From: Endomychus coccineus | Lineage: Eukaryota; Arthropoda; Insecta; Coleoptera; Endomychidae | Direction of reading: 5' to 3' | DNA: 64,000 bases | Assembly: GCA_958510875.1 (NCBI GenBank) | Contig: OY294068.1 | Span: forward strand, 80,719,978-80,783,977 | Part shown: one piece after another, positions 34,081 to 46,264 of the stretch | How positions within the stretch are numbered: the first letter of the stretch is position 1 | Layout of the letters: each line of letters starts with the position of its first letter | Notes under the pieces: generated by a model | Told to the model about the DNA's origin: nothing | What the model saw: only the letters and a program-made list of their open reading frames with translations | Database searches by the model: none | Translations under genes and position numbers: made by a program

Positions 34081-34201
34081 ATCGTTTATATATCTCATTA
34101 AGGAACAGGACTTCAGGCAACTTTTCAAAATCCGCGGCATCTCTCCCACTTTAACACAACATTTCTATATTATGGAAGGCATTGCCTACTCAGTCAATCA
34201 G
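34081..34201 (+). CDS. Candidate internal exon of unknown host gene
   Basis: A 121-bp open segment lies between an acceptor (GTGTATTTTCAG ending at 34080) and a donor (CAG|GTAATT at 34202). One base plus 40 sense codons fit exactly: the peptide starts SFIYLIKEQDFRQLFKIRGI and ends IMEGIAYSVNQ. It is of mixed composition and locally GC-richer than its flanks, as expected of a conserved exon. No partner exon was identified and I do not recognise the family. It could also be chance. Confidence 0.4.
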
Positions 34202-34864
34202 GTAATTATTATCGCCACTACAGATTCTTGTTTGTACTTTGTACTATCAAAATGACTGCAGTTCCATACTAATAAATGTTTATTATCTAAACATATTGAA
34301 GTTGAACAATAGTGCATCAAAAAACTTTAATAATATCCACGATAACGATAAATTTTAAACACAAAGTAGTGAAACAATATCCTATTAAAACGTTTGTTTG
34401 AGAAAAAGTGAATTACCTATACTATTTACGGTATTTTGCTTTACATTGTGGAATAATTTACAGTTTCTCATATGAGCCAGACGTGTATATTTTGAATAAA
34501 CATCCTCTCACGCGTGACTGAAATGCTAAAATGCCAACGTTCACATAGAAATTATTATCGTCACTTTAGTTCTTTATGTTTCTCGTTACTCCAGTTTGTT
34601 TTAATAGAATTAAACTCCAAAAGTACAGGAACAGTTTTTTTCAGGAATGTAATTGTACCTACATTTACGTCGTGGACTGAGTAAACTATGAAAATACCGC
34701 AGTCACTGTCATTTAGTTTTCAACAAATTAATTTCTTTGATAGCAACGTGAAAAATAGGATATCTTCCTATCATCGCCATCAGCGACAGAGTTGCTTCAA
34801 CATTAATACAAAAGAGCGTTTCAACAATCAATTAAATCACAGGTAAATAAAGCAGAGGTGACGC
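34202..34864. other. Unannotated stretch
   Basis: No supported gene. Confidence 0.4.
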
Positions 34865-35866
34865 AATTTCAACACCAAGAAGAAAACGATCACGGGCTGA
34901 AGTGGTTGTAAATATAGATGATGATTTTGACCATAGTGCAATTATGAATGATATATTCTTGATATGTACAGAAACAAGGAACATATAACTTTAAGCACAC
35001 TAAAAGGAATAAGACTTCTGGAGCGTGAAATATTTACTGGTAGCAAAGCATCGCCCTGGAAAGTTTTGAAAAATACGGGTTTCAAATACAGTAAGGATGA
35101 ACCACGACGTGGGTTAATGTTACCTCTGTCATCGTAATAAAACGTGTACATTTTTAACAGCAGTATATCAAACTGGGAAATGGAGGTGTATGTCAATTTG
35201 TTTATCTCGACGAAACATGACTCTTCAAAGATGATGCTCTCGGTTATTCCTGGCAAGATTCAAGCAGTCAGATTGTGAAAACGATCAAAGTAGGTGGCAC
35301 AAGGTATTTTGTACCTAGTGCTTACTGGTTTTCTTCGAAATCAAAGAATGCCGATCATCATGGTGAAATGAATCATAGCAACTTCCTGTGTTGGTTTGAA
35401 TTTCAACTTTTAATGAATTTAGAAGAACTCTCCACCATTGTTATAGATAATGCTAGATATCAAAGTACTGTAACGAACTGCTTCCAAGAAATGTGATATA
35501 CGAGAATGTTTATGTAGGAATAATACACATTATGATCACACCTTCTTAAAACCACAGTTGTTGGACTTGGTACAGATGAATAAGGCTGAAACAGTTTACG
35601 TAGCTGATACGTTAGCTGAAACAATGGAGACCAAGTGCTCCGTCAACCTCCTTAGGTACCATTGCATTTTAACCCCATTGAACACATCTGGGGTATACCT
35701 AACGAAAATTTACTATAGGGGTTGGTAAAGATGGTAGTTCGACAGAAGAATCTGTGGCTATGTGGAAACAGGCTCTAGGAAAAGCTCCATCAGAAATATG
35801 GGCAAAATCTATTCGTCACACTGAAAAAGATATACAACCTTTGTGGGACACAGAAGTTGTTTGAAA
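34865..35866 (+). pseudogene. IS630/Tc1-like DDE transposase relic, copy 1
   Basis: A decayed transposase of the DDE_3 type (IS630-Tc1-mariner superfamily). It opens with TPRRKRSRAEVVVNIDDDFD (a basic/acidic linker near 34875). The first catalytic Asp region is at about 35209 (a FIYLDETW-like segment in broken frames). An open part, 35275-35496, carries KTIKVGGTRYFVPSAYW and ELSTIVIDNARYQSTV, holding the second Asp as DNARYQ. A later segment near 35660 resembles NPIEHIWG with the third acidic residue. The end reads KDGSSTEESVAMWKQALGKA and HTEKDIQPLWDTEVV. Multiple frameshifts. A second copy on the minus strand is at 42-44.3 kb. Confidence 0.78.
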
Positions 35867-37867
35867 TTAAATTTAGAACGATAATGATATGAAATATTCT
35901 TGAAATTGTTTATTATTTATTCTTAAAAGTATGGTTTAAGATTAAGTGGAATGTGTTTTTGTTGAAGTGAATGTTGAAAAATTAAAGTGAATAATTCTGT
36001 GCAATATTTAAAGGATCTATAGAGTGTAAAGCATTGAAGTGAGGCAGTTCGTGAAGCAGTGAAGTGAATTATATCAATGAGCTTAGGCAATAAGCAGGAA
36101 CAGGAGCATATGTATGATAGGCTACGAATACATTTTTAATTTCAGAATTTAGTTGGTTTTAACATAGAAATAGAAAATTAGGAAGTAGACCCCTTCATAG
36201 GCGTTGCCGGAACTAAGGGGGCAACTGCCTCAGGTGGCACGTTGTTACCAAATTACTTGCAAGCTGGGGTTTATTATTTAGATTGTAGAGGATGCTTTGG
36301 TGTGATTTACGGAGAGTGTATCTCAGCCGCGAGAAACGAAGATCGTAAGTGAAAGAGGAGGGCGGCCGGTGAAGCAGTGTTGAATTGTTAAAAGAAAGTC
36401 GTTGAATTACTTAAATATATTAATGAATACTTATTTTATATAATATTGTGAGCTTGAGTATTCACACGATGATACTGTATTGGGAACTTAGATCTTCAGA
36501 TACAAAATAAAAATAACGGAAATGTGCCTTTCTATCCTGAATCTATTTCTAAAACTTCGTCTAAACAAATAAAATGTTTTGAATTTTGCATAAAGTCTTA
36601 GAACCAACGTTCCATCGTCTCTATGAGAATATCTAAGGTCATTAAAAATATGGAAATTTTAAAATTTGTTTGTCATGTATCATCAGATATTTACATAACT
36701 TTCAAGTAGAATTGTTTTTAGAAGAGAAATAATATTTAAATTTTTCAAAATAATTATAATCGATTTATTTAGGTAGATATTTTTTATATTCTCCATGAGC
36801 CTAATCCGTTTTTATCAGAACTGCGGGGGAGATTCCCTCACAGGCGCCTCCATTGGCTACCTAGTAATTCCCCGTAAATTTAAATACTCGTTATTCGTTA
36901 CAATAATATAGATTGTAGAGTTGTGGAGTTTAGCCACGCAATCAATGATATACCTACAACCTAGGTGGTGAACTCTTTCTTATGTTGCAGATGTACAGGA
37001 AAACCTTTATTTAATTCTCTTTTCACAAGAACAAGCCTAGCTTATTGTAGTACAGATAACTGTAAAAAGAAAGATCTCTTGGTATACCAAGCCAAGGTAT
37101 CACTCACATAACATGGTGTAAAAAATTCCAGGCTTCTTGCAATTGAGATATTACTACCCATAACAGTCAAAGAGTAGGGAGGGCGCCCGAAAATCGGATT
37201 GTTGCGGCAAACTAACTAGCCAGGTCGTGTCTTGTGCGTTAACTCGACGTTTGCACGCTAACATTCGAAAAATACATCCCTAATTTCTTTTCTGTTTGTT
37301 TCAGACCTTTGATATATTATGGCAATTTAATCGGCGTAATATGTATTTACATTATATACCTACTTAGGTAGTAAAGTCTCATTTTCGTATTCTCCAATAC
37401 TTATAACGATTTTAGTATTACTGTCACTAAACACAGATAACTTTGGTGATATTCCATAAGAAATGCGATTTATAGGTAGCATTTTCAGTATTTATAGTGG
37501 TGTTTCTCAAGTTTATAGTAGCATGAATATTCATCTACACAAGAGGAAAACCTATAATGTTCGAAGAACATTGTACGAGCGAGCCACCGATGGAATTTAG
37601 GGAGAGGAAATAGGTATTCGAATTTTTCTTGATGGATTGAAGGTTATAGGCATATGGAAAGATCTCATCAAGCAAAAAGTTCCACAACTTCACCGTTCGA
37701 TAGAAAAATGAAGTCTGGTAGGAATAAATTCGGCAGGCCTCGAACTCGACAATGAACTGGTAATTAGCATGACTTCATCTAGTCCGCATATCTGGAATGT
37801 CTCGTAGTGGAATAACAGACAAGATTTCTGATGAACACTGAACATGGAAATATCTATAGAAAAGGGA
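35867..37867. other. Unannotated stretch
   Basis: No supported gene over 2 kb. Two similar phrases, CCCTTCATAGGCG-TGCC near 36190 and CCCTCACAGGCGCCTCC near 36834, hint at an old repeat. Confidence 0.4.
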
Positions 37868-38476
37868 GATTTCACCATAGACCTATTATCCTAAGGAGAC
37901 AGAATTGTTTACATTTAAACACCACCAGACATTGCCAAAATTTCGGGCCACTCAGACTGCTGTATATTACAAGTATGGCCGTATGGAAAGTGCTGTTGCC
38001 GGATTGAGATTTGTAATTATTATAAAAACGTCCATAGGTGGTTATATTAGAAGCAATACTGTTGAAATGTCGTTTTCTCTGAAAACTATTGCATAATTTA
38101 TGGTAACCTGGAATATACAATCGCGAATTATAGAATACTAAAATCTTTAAATATAGAACTATTCCATTCCATTGCGTCATTTGTTCAGAAGGTGACAACG
38201 GCGGGCACCTCTTAGGAATGGGGACCTTGTTCTGTACTACGCAATTTGACAGGTTTCGTATTTCTCGTAGCTATTTCGAAGCGGTGTTGCCTTACAAGTG
38301 GTACCAAGCTTTCAATCATAGTTACAGCGTTGCCAATAAGGAGTAATTATGACTCGACGACAAAGAGGTTCGTTGGTTTTCTTTGTCATACTTCATGTAA
38401 TCATTGCGACAAGTCAAATGGAGTTTTATGAATGAGATGTTTCGTCTCCTCAGGATAATAGGTCTATGGATTTCAC
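37868..38476. mobile_element. 593-bp MITE with 8-bp target duplication (hAT or P type)
   Basis: Terminal inverted repeats CATAGACCTATTATCCT (from 37876) and its complement AGGATAATAGGTCTATG (to 38468) bound the element. Sub-terminal matches include GGAGACA-AA/TTTCGTCTCC. The 8-bp GATTTCAC occurs immediately outside both ends (37868-37875 and 38469-38476). An 8-bp duplication is typical of hAT and P superfamilies. The interior has no transposase. Confidence 0.85.
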
Positions 38477-41400
38477 CTATGCCTTTCTTAGATGCTCTAG
38501 GCAGTAAAATACAATGTTAGTTAAACTAAATTAATACTGCATCACTGTTTTGAATTACAAAGCATACCCGAAACATTAAAATTCGACAATTTCAGACGAA
38601 CGTATTTATTTATAAAATATAGAAATATTGCTATTGCCATTGAGTTTGCACAATTTAATTGTTAAATAAGGAGCACTTAGTTATACAAGAGAACAACGTA
38701 GAGTATTATTTGAGCATTCAAACTTTAGTATCTTGAAATCATATTAACGTTAAGGTGTGAGAGTTTATATTAGGAACGTGATGAAAGTAGTAAATTGAAT
38801 TAGGTTTAATTCTTTATTGCAAGTACCATTGGAATATTATCAATACTTCAAATATGTATTCTACAATTAATGGAAACGTATCAAGCGCTCAGCCGGCGGC
38901 TTCTACGGGTTAGGCATTGCATCACCATAAAAATTAACCTCATTAATAGAAAACTAAATAAGTGTTATTTGAATTATACCTAATTTAACAAAATATAGAT
39001 ATCGCAGAGCATTGCGAAATAAGTTTACGTTTGAATATGGTCATGCAAAGGTAAAGTATTCACTTCGGAAGCATAGAATCAGCAACAAAGTGGCCAAAGT
39101 CATGAAACTCTGTGGTGTATAGTTCACTTTAGGCAGATCGAGTATACGCCTTGAACTTGAGCCCAATCATATTCAGTCAAACGAATTCGTTTTTAAGAAC
39201 ATTATTATGCATGCGTCATTGTGAGTACGATGTTATCAACAATGAAGTGAGAATAGTGTTTCAGCCATAAGACTGTACGAGTAGTGAAAAGATAGCACTT
39301 AGCAGATAGCTTACGACACGAACATGAAAGCGGCGGAAAGCAGTTACAAGTTGTGATAGAACTTCTCTCTTTTGGTCAGTACTGGTATTTGGTGTTAATA
39401 ATACCTACTATTAATACTGTAAATTAATTTCATTGTTGCGATACTGAGATAGTTTTACACAAATAAAAAGAATATTATATCATAGTGAGGTGTGGAGAAA
39501 GACGGAATTTGGCGTCAACTAGCCAACGAAAGATGTGAAGAGCTGGGCTATTTAAAAATTGTATAGACGTTAATAACTGTTTAATAGATAAATTTTGATT
39601 CAGTAATCTTTGTTACGAAGATAAGTGGTGCCTAAAATATTTTACTCCGATAGTAATGTCGTCACACTCCTACCACTGACTGTGTTTCAGTAAATTTGAA
39701 AGCTCTAATATTGACCTTTATCGCACTTAGAAATAAGAGGTTGAATAAACAAATTTTCATTACATTATGACCTACCTACATACAAATGAACACCAATTTG
39801 ATGAAGGTTTAAAATACGAAATTGAATCTAATACAGTGAAAGGTGGTGTTACGTCACACTATCGGAGTTAATTAGGAAGACACAGACCAGATTTGGATAC
39901 CATACTATTTTGATTTTGATTTATGTTTCAATTTTTTTGTTCAAGAACACAAGAACTGCCATTCCGGGGACACGATGAGATCCGATTAGTTTTATTTTGA
40001 ATATAAGGAAGTTGATGAAGAAGTTTCGAAAACTTCATTCATTTCATGGCAGGCTTTGACGAAACGACGGACGGATTAGTTATAAATCACAGTTGCCCGG
40101 CATTATATTAGTTGAACCGTTCCAGGAATCATCATCTAGAATATACCTATATTCGTCGAAATTCGTAAATTTTTCAGGACACATGTCTTGTTAGTTTGAA
40201 TTAGTATGTTATGTCCCACAGATAAAATATTTCTACTTTGCTAGCTTAATTTTTATGTAAATCGGAACGTTTATGAAAAAATGCTGAAGTATGTAACAGG
40301 TTTCACTTCAAACTCAAAATATAAGAAGAGGATAATATCAGATCTATATTAAAATCATAGGAATCAGCTATAGCAAGGGTTGATTAATTAAACTGATTGA
40401 TTGTAATTCTAGTTTTCAATGTTCAGGTATATATAAAACGCATTTAATAAATTCGTAGGTTAGGTATAGGTACTCTCTGAATGAGAGAAGTTAGGGAAAC
40501 AGAGCTTTAATAATGTTATCGGTAGGTACAAATTAATATTTATTTACTCAGGCTACCGGTGTTCAGTGAGCAAAAGCTTTTAGTTTCTCTAATGTTAAGC
40601 AAACAGAACTAATTTTAAAGCAAAGAAACCTTTATATTGTTATTTACATAATATGTTTTAACACTGCGCCGAAATGATTTCTTTACTAATTTCAATGACT
40701 TAGTACTGTATAATATAGAATCATCTTATATTTCAAATGAACTATGAAAATGTATTTAGTAGATGTGTTTGGTAAATACGTATTTATGCAATATTATTAT
40801 ATATTGGAGATAGTGGATTATAATGTATCTAATCTACATTCACTTAATCACATTAGCCTACTTCGTTTTCACACCCAAATTAATACGCTTATAAGATTGT
40901 TAGCTGAATACCACACAGTTCATAGTGCAAATCTATATGAATTGAAATATATGAGAATAATAAAACGACATCAGTAAAATGTCAAGGATATATTATTAAT
41001 TCATCATTAAATATACTTTCTTACTCTTTCCTATTTTCCTATCCCGCTTGGAATTCAAGGAGCCGCGATTGGCGCAGCTCTGATGAACTCATTTAAGAGT
41101 TCACTTATTCTATCAAATAATACAAGTTTATTTGTAATTTTGAATGTAATTTACAAACTATTGTGGTGTGTGCAAATGTGTGGTAATTAAATGGCGGAAC
41201 GACAAGAAATGACAAAAGGAATAAATATTTCTCAGAAGGCTTATCCTTATTACAAAATGCTTTTTGAGAGTTTTCTTGATCAATTATTGAAATAAAACTG
41301 AACCTACCCCTGAAAGAATAAGATAAATATATGCAAAATTAATTTTCAGCTTCAAGTCAACATTATTAATCCATATTGTGATGTAATAGCATTATTATTT

Positions 41401-41984
41401 ATGGAAACAAGCACTCATATTTACCACCCGATTATCAAAATCCTCATACCAATGCCCGATTTCCAAATCTACTTTCGATAATCTCAGTAACACTATTTTA
41501 GTAGAATGAATATAATATTTCAAGAAAGTAGGTGGAATCCATCTTTGGAGACATACAAGTTGGAGTTGGAAGATTATATTTCATAATATTAATTATCTTT
41601 GATCATGTTGACGTGTATATTTCATTTTCTGTTGCATATAGTGCTCAAGTAGATATTGATATGTGTAAATTTTGTTCAATATAGTATGAAATAATGCTTT
41701 AAACAAAAATCAAGTGGATGTTAAAAGAACGAGAGGTTCATGAACGACATAATAATAGAACTGGTATATATGATTCAAATACAGGTAAACAGGTATGATA
41801 AATTAAACTTCAGAAAAGAAGCATAATAATGGCTTTAAATCGATAGCATTTATTTGTATTAAATTTGAAGCAGTGAGTATTGAAATGTCTGTTTTAACTT
41901 AAGGTTATTGCACTATAGTAGTATTAACATTAACATAATTATTAGTGAATACTTTATGAGTAGGTATGTCGAACAGTCTTAGCC
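38477..41984. other. 3.5 kb without recognisable features
   Basis: AT-rich DNA. The 77-codon frame at 40744-40977 has biased composition (Tyr, Leu, Ile) and no context supporting it as a gene. No inverted or tandem repeats were spotted. Confidence 0.45.
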
Positions 41985-42207
41985 CATATTTCTTGTGTTG
42001 GTTTTCTCAGCCCGTTTCTCCATCATAGCCACTGATTTTTCCCCCCAACTACCATATGTGCCAACGTGATCCCTGTAGTAATTTTCTATTATACCCCAGA
42101 TGTGTTTGATGGGGTTAAAAATTAAATGGTAAGGGTTGACGAAGCTAACAATCTGCTATATATTCTGGTTGTGTCTTATTCATTTTTACCCAAGATGAAC
42201 AGCAGTG

Positions 42208-43858
42208 GTTTCAAGCAGTGGCGGTTCGTGAACTTTTTAAGAGAGGAGGCTGGACATAAAACCTTCTTGTAAAAATATACTCTATTCAGCCAATAAATTT
42301 AACCTTTGCACAGCGACCGTACCAGCTACTTCAGTGACAAAATTAATTGTTGCCAAGCAAGAACCAACGTGGAGGTGTAGAGTTTCTCTTGGCAAACAAT
42401 TTTTTTGTTCGTTTTTTTTTTTGGATTTTTGATATTTTTTTTTTTTTTTAATTTTTCATATTTTGTTTTTTTTTATTTTTATTATCTTTTTTTATATATT
42501 AGTTTGCGAAAAATGATCAATAATATTATCATAAAATGTATCATTTTGTTTTAAGTGTTTTACTAAATATTTTTCAATAGATATCAAACTAACATTGTAT
42601 AAACGATTTTGACCCATTGTATTTCGCATGTAAGTTTTAATTCATTTGAGAGTAGAAAATGATCTCTCCACCGATGCCGACGTGACAGGAATGGTGACTG
42701 TCAAACAAAGTAGTTTATAAAACTGAGGTAAAACTTGTTGCAAATCATTGTCTTTCATATATTTTATCATATCGGCGTGAATGTCGTACTGGCCTAAAAT
42801 ATCTTCATCCGAGTATAGGTATATAACCCATAATTCATTGTGCAGTGCTATTTTATCAAAAAATGTATATTTTAGAACTAAGTTATCTAAAAGTGTATTG
42901 GGAAACTCTTTTGAAAAAGATTCGAAAAATCTTCTATTCGTCAAGTCGAAAAACTCCAATTCATGTAAATCGGAAAATCAAATCTCAATTTGACCTTTAA
43001 TAGTATCTACAATTTCATAAAAGAAGTTGTTTATAATATAGTTTCTTGTCTACCAAATTATATGTTTTCCTCCTTTAACAATATTCTGTTATTTCTGTTT
43101 ACCGGTTAATTTAAACTTAATACTTGATGTAATATGTTCCTGCGATTTTTCGTGTCTGTCTATACCACGAGCTAAATTTTTCAAATCATCATAACCCGAG
43201 TGCCCCCAACATGAAGTTGTATCAGATGTAAATAGCAAGCAATATAATTTATTGTGTATTTCGATTTTGAAAGATACCTGTCATCACTAATCCTTTCAAA
43301 TCCGGTAAAGGCCGTTTATTTTTAACAAAACCGTCTTCTATCATATGTTAATCCACTAAATGGATTTTCTAAGAACTCAGCAACTAAGTCACTCATCATT
43401 TTAACGTTCATCCATTAGATAAATTATAACTTAACTACTTAACCTTACTTCGCCTCGCGGAACAAAAACAATAACTAACGGAACACGATTCGCATTCTTC
43501 TAGCAGCGGTAGGGCGGTAGCAAGTATTCGTATTTCATTCGATCGACGAGTGCCTACGAGAAGCTAGCCTACATAGGGTGTTGCCATATTCGCTGGCTTA
43601 CCCTACTTGGCAATTGAACTGGTTGGAAAAACGGCAACTGTGTTGACCACACGTATTTAGCGTTTGAGATATATAGAGAATCTAGCCTCTGGCCACTGTT
43701 GCCAGATTTAAAATAACTACTGAGAACGGGGAATTAATTGTAAAATTTAAAGAATTATCAGAGGAATAGGAAATAAAATGGAGAATGATCATTAAGATAA
43801 ATTGGTGAGGAGGCTGAGCCTCCTTAGCCTCCTTCGAGGAGCCGTCACTGGTTTCAAG
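42208..43858 (-). mobile_element. hAT non-autonomous element, copy 1 (1635 bp)
   Basis: The element is 42216-43850, with ends CAGTGGCGGTTCGTGAA and (complement) CAGTGACGGCTCC, and a perfect 8-bp duplication GTTTCAAG on both sides (42208-42215, 43851-43858). It encodes on the minus strand a TTF-type zinc-finger piece and a C-terminal hAT dimerisation piece, with the middle of the transposase deleted. Both pieces are frame-broken, so it could only move with transposase supplied from elsewhere. Low-complexity T-rich DNA lies at 42410-42500. Confidence 0.92.
42642..43250 (-). pseudogene. hAT (ZMYM1-like) transposase, internally deleted, copy 1
   Basis: Minus-strand pieces in order. First is a TTF-type zinc-finger segment with CWGHSGYDDLKNLARGIDRH (about 43225-43140), then KLTGKQ. 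A deletion junction (…NIVKGGKHIIW…, about 43080) follows. Then comes the C-terminal region, open at 42959-42642: FFDLTNRRFFESFSKEFPNT, DNDLQQVLPQFYKLLCLTVT, and IPVTSASVERSFSTLK at the end, the hallmark of the hAT dimerisation domain. The central DDE/insertion region is lost. Copies 1 and 2 share this same junction. Confidence 0.85.
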
Positions 43859-44276
43859 GTATTATCATAATGTAAGTATATTATTCGTAACTTAACCATT
43901 TTTGTATATCACATTTCTTGGGGTTGCTTTTTGGTATTTCATTCTTTGATTATTGATTTATTCATCAATGGTGGTGGTTCTTCACAATTTACTAAAAGTT
44001 AAAATTCAAACCAGTTTAGGAAGTCGTTTCGATACATTTCACCATGATAATCGATACCCTTGAAATAAATATTACCGCTCTAGGAATAAATTCTTCTGTA
44101 CAACCAGCATGAATATACTTTACAATGCGCCACCAATTTTCATCATTCTTACAGTTTTATAGTGCAACAATATTGCCAGGAATTACTGAAAGTACCATCT
44201 TCGAAGATCCATGTCCCGTCGAGATAAATAGACCTACCAACACGACGTTTATGTACGTAGAATTGCAGTTTAATTT

Positions 44277-45150
44277 TATCAAAATTTAGATTCACAACTA
44301 ATTATGAACTGTCAAGTTAAAATTTATAAATGATGTACAGTTTATATCGGCAACTCTGTAATGTGTTGCCAACTGTTAAAAAGGAATATACCCAGTTTGA
44401 CGAAGATAGCGCAACAGTTATTTAGGGAAATTGTTGATGTGAGTTGGTTGTAAAAGTAACCAACTTATGAAGTCATTTCTTTCTTGAAGTGAACAGTGTT
44501 TAACCATCATTTTAGGCTATTTCCTACTAGCTTATCTATAATTGAAGATAGGTCTGATTCCCTTAGCGAGTCTTTTTATGTGATCTAAGTGTTACTTGAT
44601 GGATATTTGTAATATTTTCCTCCATTCATGAATGCATTCTATGTAATTCGAAATCCGTAGAGGTATACATTCAAATCAAATCAGTCCGGGTTATAGCGAC
44701 GCCAAAAGGTCCCTTTACATCAGGGTATATATAAATTTAAAGGACAGGCTGTTCCAGTTATGTAAACTGCCAAACATCACCGGTCGATACATCGAAAAAT
44801 AAGTCTACAATCGTAATGAAATTATTTTCAAAAACGCTTACTAAGGGAGATAGAGCCCTCCAAGGTTTGGTTTATAAAATAGTTTCTCAATCGTAAATTG
44901 GTTCAAGGGCTCCCAAAATAGATACCTTTTATTTGACACTAGAAATAAATTTCGAAATGGTGGTGTAGCTACAGGAAGGTTGTTCCTCTTTTTACTTCAC
45001 TTTTTTACAAAAACTTCCCATTTTGCTGATTCCTCGTCCAATATAGAAAAAACATCAAAAGCAAGAATACCGATTTTGACTGGAGGCACTGTTAACAAGA
45101 AATTTGAAGTTTAACGTAAAGTCTTATAAACCCGTCTACCCAATTTTCAG
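44277..45150. other. Unannotated stretch
   Basis: No supported gene. Confidence 0.4.
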
Positions 45151-45441
45151 GTCAGATATACCTTTGCAGATACTCAGAGGCATACTTCTCCTATAACAAT
45201 TATGAAAACTAAACATGATATACCTACACAAAATAAAAGTTATCTTTTAATAAAAAGACTTTTTACTCAACTACAACCAAATATAAAGATCACAAATTTT
45301 GAGAAATGTCCAAAATATTGGCAATTTCACTTTTATGTAGCTGATTATTTTCAGTTTTTCCCTAAGCCTTCAGCTCAATTCATTTCAAAAAGTGCTGCTC
45401 CTTATCTAAATTTGGCAAGAATACTTTTGTCTATAAATTGA
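45151..45441 (+). CDS. Candidate terminal exon of unknown gene
   Basis: An acceptor-like CCAATTTTCAG ends at 45150, and the frame is then open for 96 codons to TGA at 45439-45441. The peptide starts VRYTFADTQRHTSPIT and includes KNKSYLLIKRLFTQLQ-like basic residues, then YWQFHFYVADYFQFFPKPSA. A second possible acceptor (CCTTTGCAG, ending 45169) is in the same frame region. Composition is mixed and not repeat-like. No homologous family or transposon protein is recognised. Alternatively, it belongs to a decayed element. Confidence 0.35.
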   Translation, partial: VRYTFADTQRHTSPITIMKTKHDIPTQNKSYLLIKRLFTQLQPNIKITNFEKCPKYWQFHFYVADYFQFFPKPSAQFISKSAAPYLNLARILLSIN

Positions 45442-46264
45442 ACAAGAAATAAAGTAGTTATTAAAGATATTCAGTAGCTCAGGAAACAAGGTGAGGAAAG
45501 GGAAGTTACCCCCGTTATATTACTGGATAAGTTTGTCGAATGTTTCCAGTGTCAAATAATAAGTATACCTATTTCAGGAGTACCTACCTACACGCAACAA
45601 AGTTGGTCAATGGTCAGAGATTTATGATGAGAAACGATTTTTTTAATCGAAATTGGAAAGGTTTTATCTTTCTTAGGAAGCATTTCTGAAGGAAATTTAA
45701 TTATGTATGACGATTAAATTTTCGATGTACTAATAAATTGGTGAAGTTTGGCAGATTGCAACATCCTGTATATATTATTGTTTATATATGTTTTCAATTG
45801 ATCCCAGAATTGTCGGTTGAATAATCGTTTTCTTTTGTGGTGGAAAATGTAAAACATCATCAAGGTAATATCATTAGTTCTTTGTCAGAGTTATTGTCTA
45901 ATAATCTAAAATTTGTGATAGGTAGGATAAATATTGTAAGAAAGTCATTGAATATTTTGTAACAGCTGCATTAATTTTTCGTAATTTTAAGATTCCTGAA
46001 TCCTGAATTTCAAAATCGGAATAGAAACCACAACATAATTATAGCATTTTCATATGAAAAATTTGTTTAAAAGATCAAAAACAGGTGATGTGATAATGTT
46101 AAAACCGTATCTGAAAAACATGTTGCTTTTAGCATATTCTCGACCGTATAAATAAAAAGACAGATAGTAATTTTATTCAACGCGTAACCCACGTCAATCA
46201 ATCGAAATGAAGTAGGTACTATGTATTATTGTTTGGATAACTCCCAAGAATACTATAATACCCT
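45442..46264. other. Unannotated stretch
   Basis: No supported gene. Confidence 0.4.

Larger units (their letters stand above)
41985..44276 (-). pseudogene. IS630/Tc1-like DDE transposase relic, copy 2, split by a hAT insertion
   Basis: On the minus strand, 44276-43851 carries a YLDGTWIFEDGTFSNSWQ segment (first Asp) and, further on, YHGEMYRNDFLNWFEF, matching copy 1 at 35.2-35.4 kb. The gene then resumes at 42215-41985 with IKHIWG-like and SVAMMEKRAEKT segments. The two parts are separated by hAT copy 1 (42216-43850), and the 8-bp target GTTTCAAG occurs at both junctions. It was therefore an older relic into which hAT later inserted. Frames are broken throughout. Confidence 0.75.

Noticed and set aside
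40744..40977. 77-codon plus-strand frame as a gene
   Set aside because: AT-driven composition, no splice or promoter context and no motif.
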